Shown here: positions 62,829 to 64,000 of the stretch, in pieces
How positions within the stretch are numbered: position 1 is the stretch's first letter
How the letters are laid out: each line of letters begins with the position of its first letter
Assembly (NCBI GenBank): GCA_002049455.2
Contig: KV918767.1
Span: 118,256-182,255 of the forward strand
Direction of reading: 5' to 3'
Length of the DNA: 64,000 nucleotides
DNA from: Porphyra umbilicalis
Lineage: Eukaryota; Rhodophyta; Bangiophyceae; Bangiales; Bangiaceae
Notes under the pieces: generated by a model
Databases searched by the model: none
Seen by the model: the letters and a program-made list of their open reading frames with translations, nothing else
What the model was told of the DNA's origin: nothing
Translations under genes and position numbers: made by a program

Positions 62829-64000
62829 TGCAGTCTTTGTGACGACAGGTTGCAGAACCCGCCGTGTGGGGGGAGTGTGGGAACCCTTCGACCCGGTTTC
62901 TCAGCCTGACCGTTTGTACTCGCGCACTTGGGCCGCCTTTGTAGCCGCGTGGCAGTTGTACGAGGCGTGTGAGGGGGGGGTGGGGCGGCGGAAGCGGAGC
63001 GGTGACACGAGTGCCGCCCCGTTCGACCCCGCGCCGGCCCGTATCAACGGCATCGTTGCGGCAGCGGCAGCCGTGGCGGCGGAGCTGCACATGTTGCGCA
63101 GCCGTGCCAGCCGCCTCCGCTGCCGCGACCGCCACCCGTGTCGCCCGTATCCGCCTCCTTGATGGGTCCCAAAGACCATCCTTGCTGTGTCGCCAATCGT
63201 TCGTCGCTGGGGATGAGGGGGGGGACGAGGGGTCACGAAAGGCGAAACGACCAACGGGGGGGCTGGAAGACCGCAGTGGGAGGGGAGCGCCAGCGAGTGA
63301 AAGCTGAGGATCGGCAGATGCGCGCGCGTGCGGCGCTCTGGTGTTCCACTCGTTTACCCCACTCGCTCCCCATCGCCATCGCCTCCGTATCTGAACCAAG
63401 ACGCGGCGGGGAACTGGAGCACCTGTATGCGGTGGCGCCACCTGCTGCGTCGGCACTGTTGGCGCCGGCCGTCCGCGGGACCGGCGACGGGACTCCCACC
63501 CCCTCCCCTTCCCCCGCGGCGCACAGGTCCTGTGCGACCACTCTGCCGCAATGACGCGGCCCACGGCCGGATGTTGTCCAAGCAACGCCAGCAGCGGCCA
63601 TCCTACCCTGGGTCGGGGCTCGCGCCAGACCGGGCCGTCCGCCAGCCTGGCTGGCTCGCCGCGCCGCGGCGTACGTGTGCCCAAGCGTGTGCACGGCGCG
63701 CGCCGTCCAACCACCCCGGGCGGCGGAGAGACGGCAGCCGCGCGGGACCAAGGGGAGGGCGGGGAGCACACAATCCGGGCCGCAGTGTCTCGAGCGGGAG
63801 GCGGCGGGGCCGCCCGGCCACCAAACGGGCACCCCCCGAGCGGGTGTGCCGTGCGGCCCCCGCGGGGGGCGCGGTAGGGGCGGGCTTGGCGGGAGCCACG
63901 GCATAGGAAGGGGGGGGGAGGGAAAGAGGCGGGGAGGGCACGGTGAGGGGTATCCGCCGATAAGCGCACAGGGGAAGTGGGCTTCCGAGGCCGCGGCCGA
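62829..64000. other. Window end, no confident gene
   Basis: Forward codons at about 62850-63160 (GGVWEPFDPVSQPDRLYSRT and following) read plausibly but the minus strand is open throughout as well, and no domain can be named. The remainder to 64000 is GC-rich, Arg/Pro/Gly-coding in every frame. Confidence 0.35.

Noticed and set aside
1-64000. CRISPR arrays, bacterial operons or rRNA genes
   Set aside because: No regularly spaced direct repeats, ribosome-binding sites or rRNA-like sequence were seen; intron signals and gene content are eukaryotic.

Overview
The window is a very GC-rich nuclear fragment of a eukaryote. The host genes are closely packed and mostly intronless. Their proteins carry long Ala, Gly and Pro runs, and the DNA between and inside genes carries long G or C homopolymers. 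Gene-poor stretches with more balanced base composition hold transposable elements. EF-G, RPF1, SURF6, CysQ and the Snf2 helicase are all read without introns, and only two introns (216 and 188 bp) could be placed. This style fits a bangiophycean red alga such as Porphyra/Pyropia; that assignment is inference from style, not from a marker gene.

Layout. 1-7.5 kb: transposon-rich, with a decayed DNA-transposon-like ORF (1.78-5.1 kb) and a 130-bp pogo/Tigger-type MITE (6.3 kb). 7.5-10.7 kb: a fossil Ty1/copia pol region on the minus strand. 11.4-12.0 kb: a broken methyltransferase remnant. 13-31 kb: a host block rich in translation and RNA genes. SURF6/Rrp14 and RPF1 are divergent; then four genes follow on the minus strand (organellar-type PheRS, rhomboid protease, tRNA-splicing endonuclease SEN2-like, SAP-domain protein); then a 2-kb CCG-type array; then a CysQ/Hal2-type nucleotidase convergent with mitochondrial EF-G. 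31-34 kb: a hAT transposon with one in-frame stop. 35-42 kb: two low-complexity hypothetical genes and a two-exon gene with a bZIP-like basic region. 44.5 kb: a 70-residue LEA-like protein. 45.5-48.8 kb: an apparent fusion of AT-hook, BED zinc finger and a catalytically dead carbon-nitrogen hydrolase fold. 49.2-54.7 kb: a SWI/SNF ATPase (QLQ, HSA, helicase, SnAC; no bromodomain seen). 55.0-56.4 kb: a PLATZ-type zinc protein with one intron. 56.4-64 kb: no confident gene; minisatellite, diverged tandem repeats and hairpin clusters.

The recognised host genes serve ribosome assembly (SURF6, RPF1), organellar translation (PheRS, EF-G), tRNA splicing (SEN2), sulfur/PAP metabolism (CysQ) and chromatin or transcription (Snf2, PLATZ, bZIP-like, BED fusion). 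A recurring feature is that many conserved proteins are continuous only if one allows a change of reading frame exactly at a G or C run of 9-26 bases. Either the assembly has homopolymer errors or these tracts are hypermutable within genes. Frame and boundary statements for those genes are limited by this.
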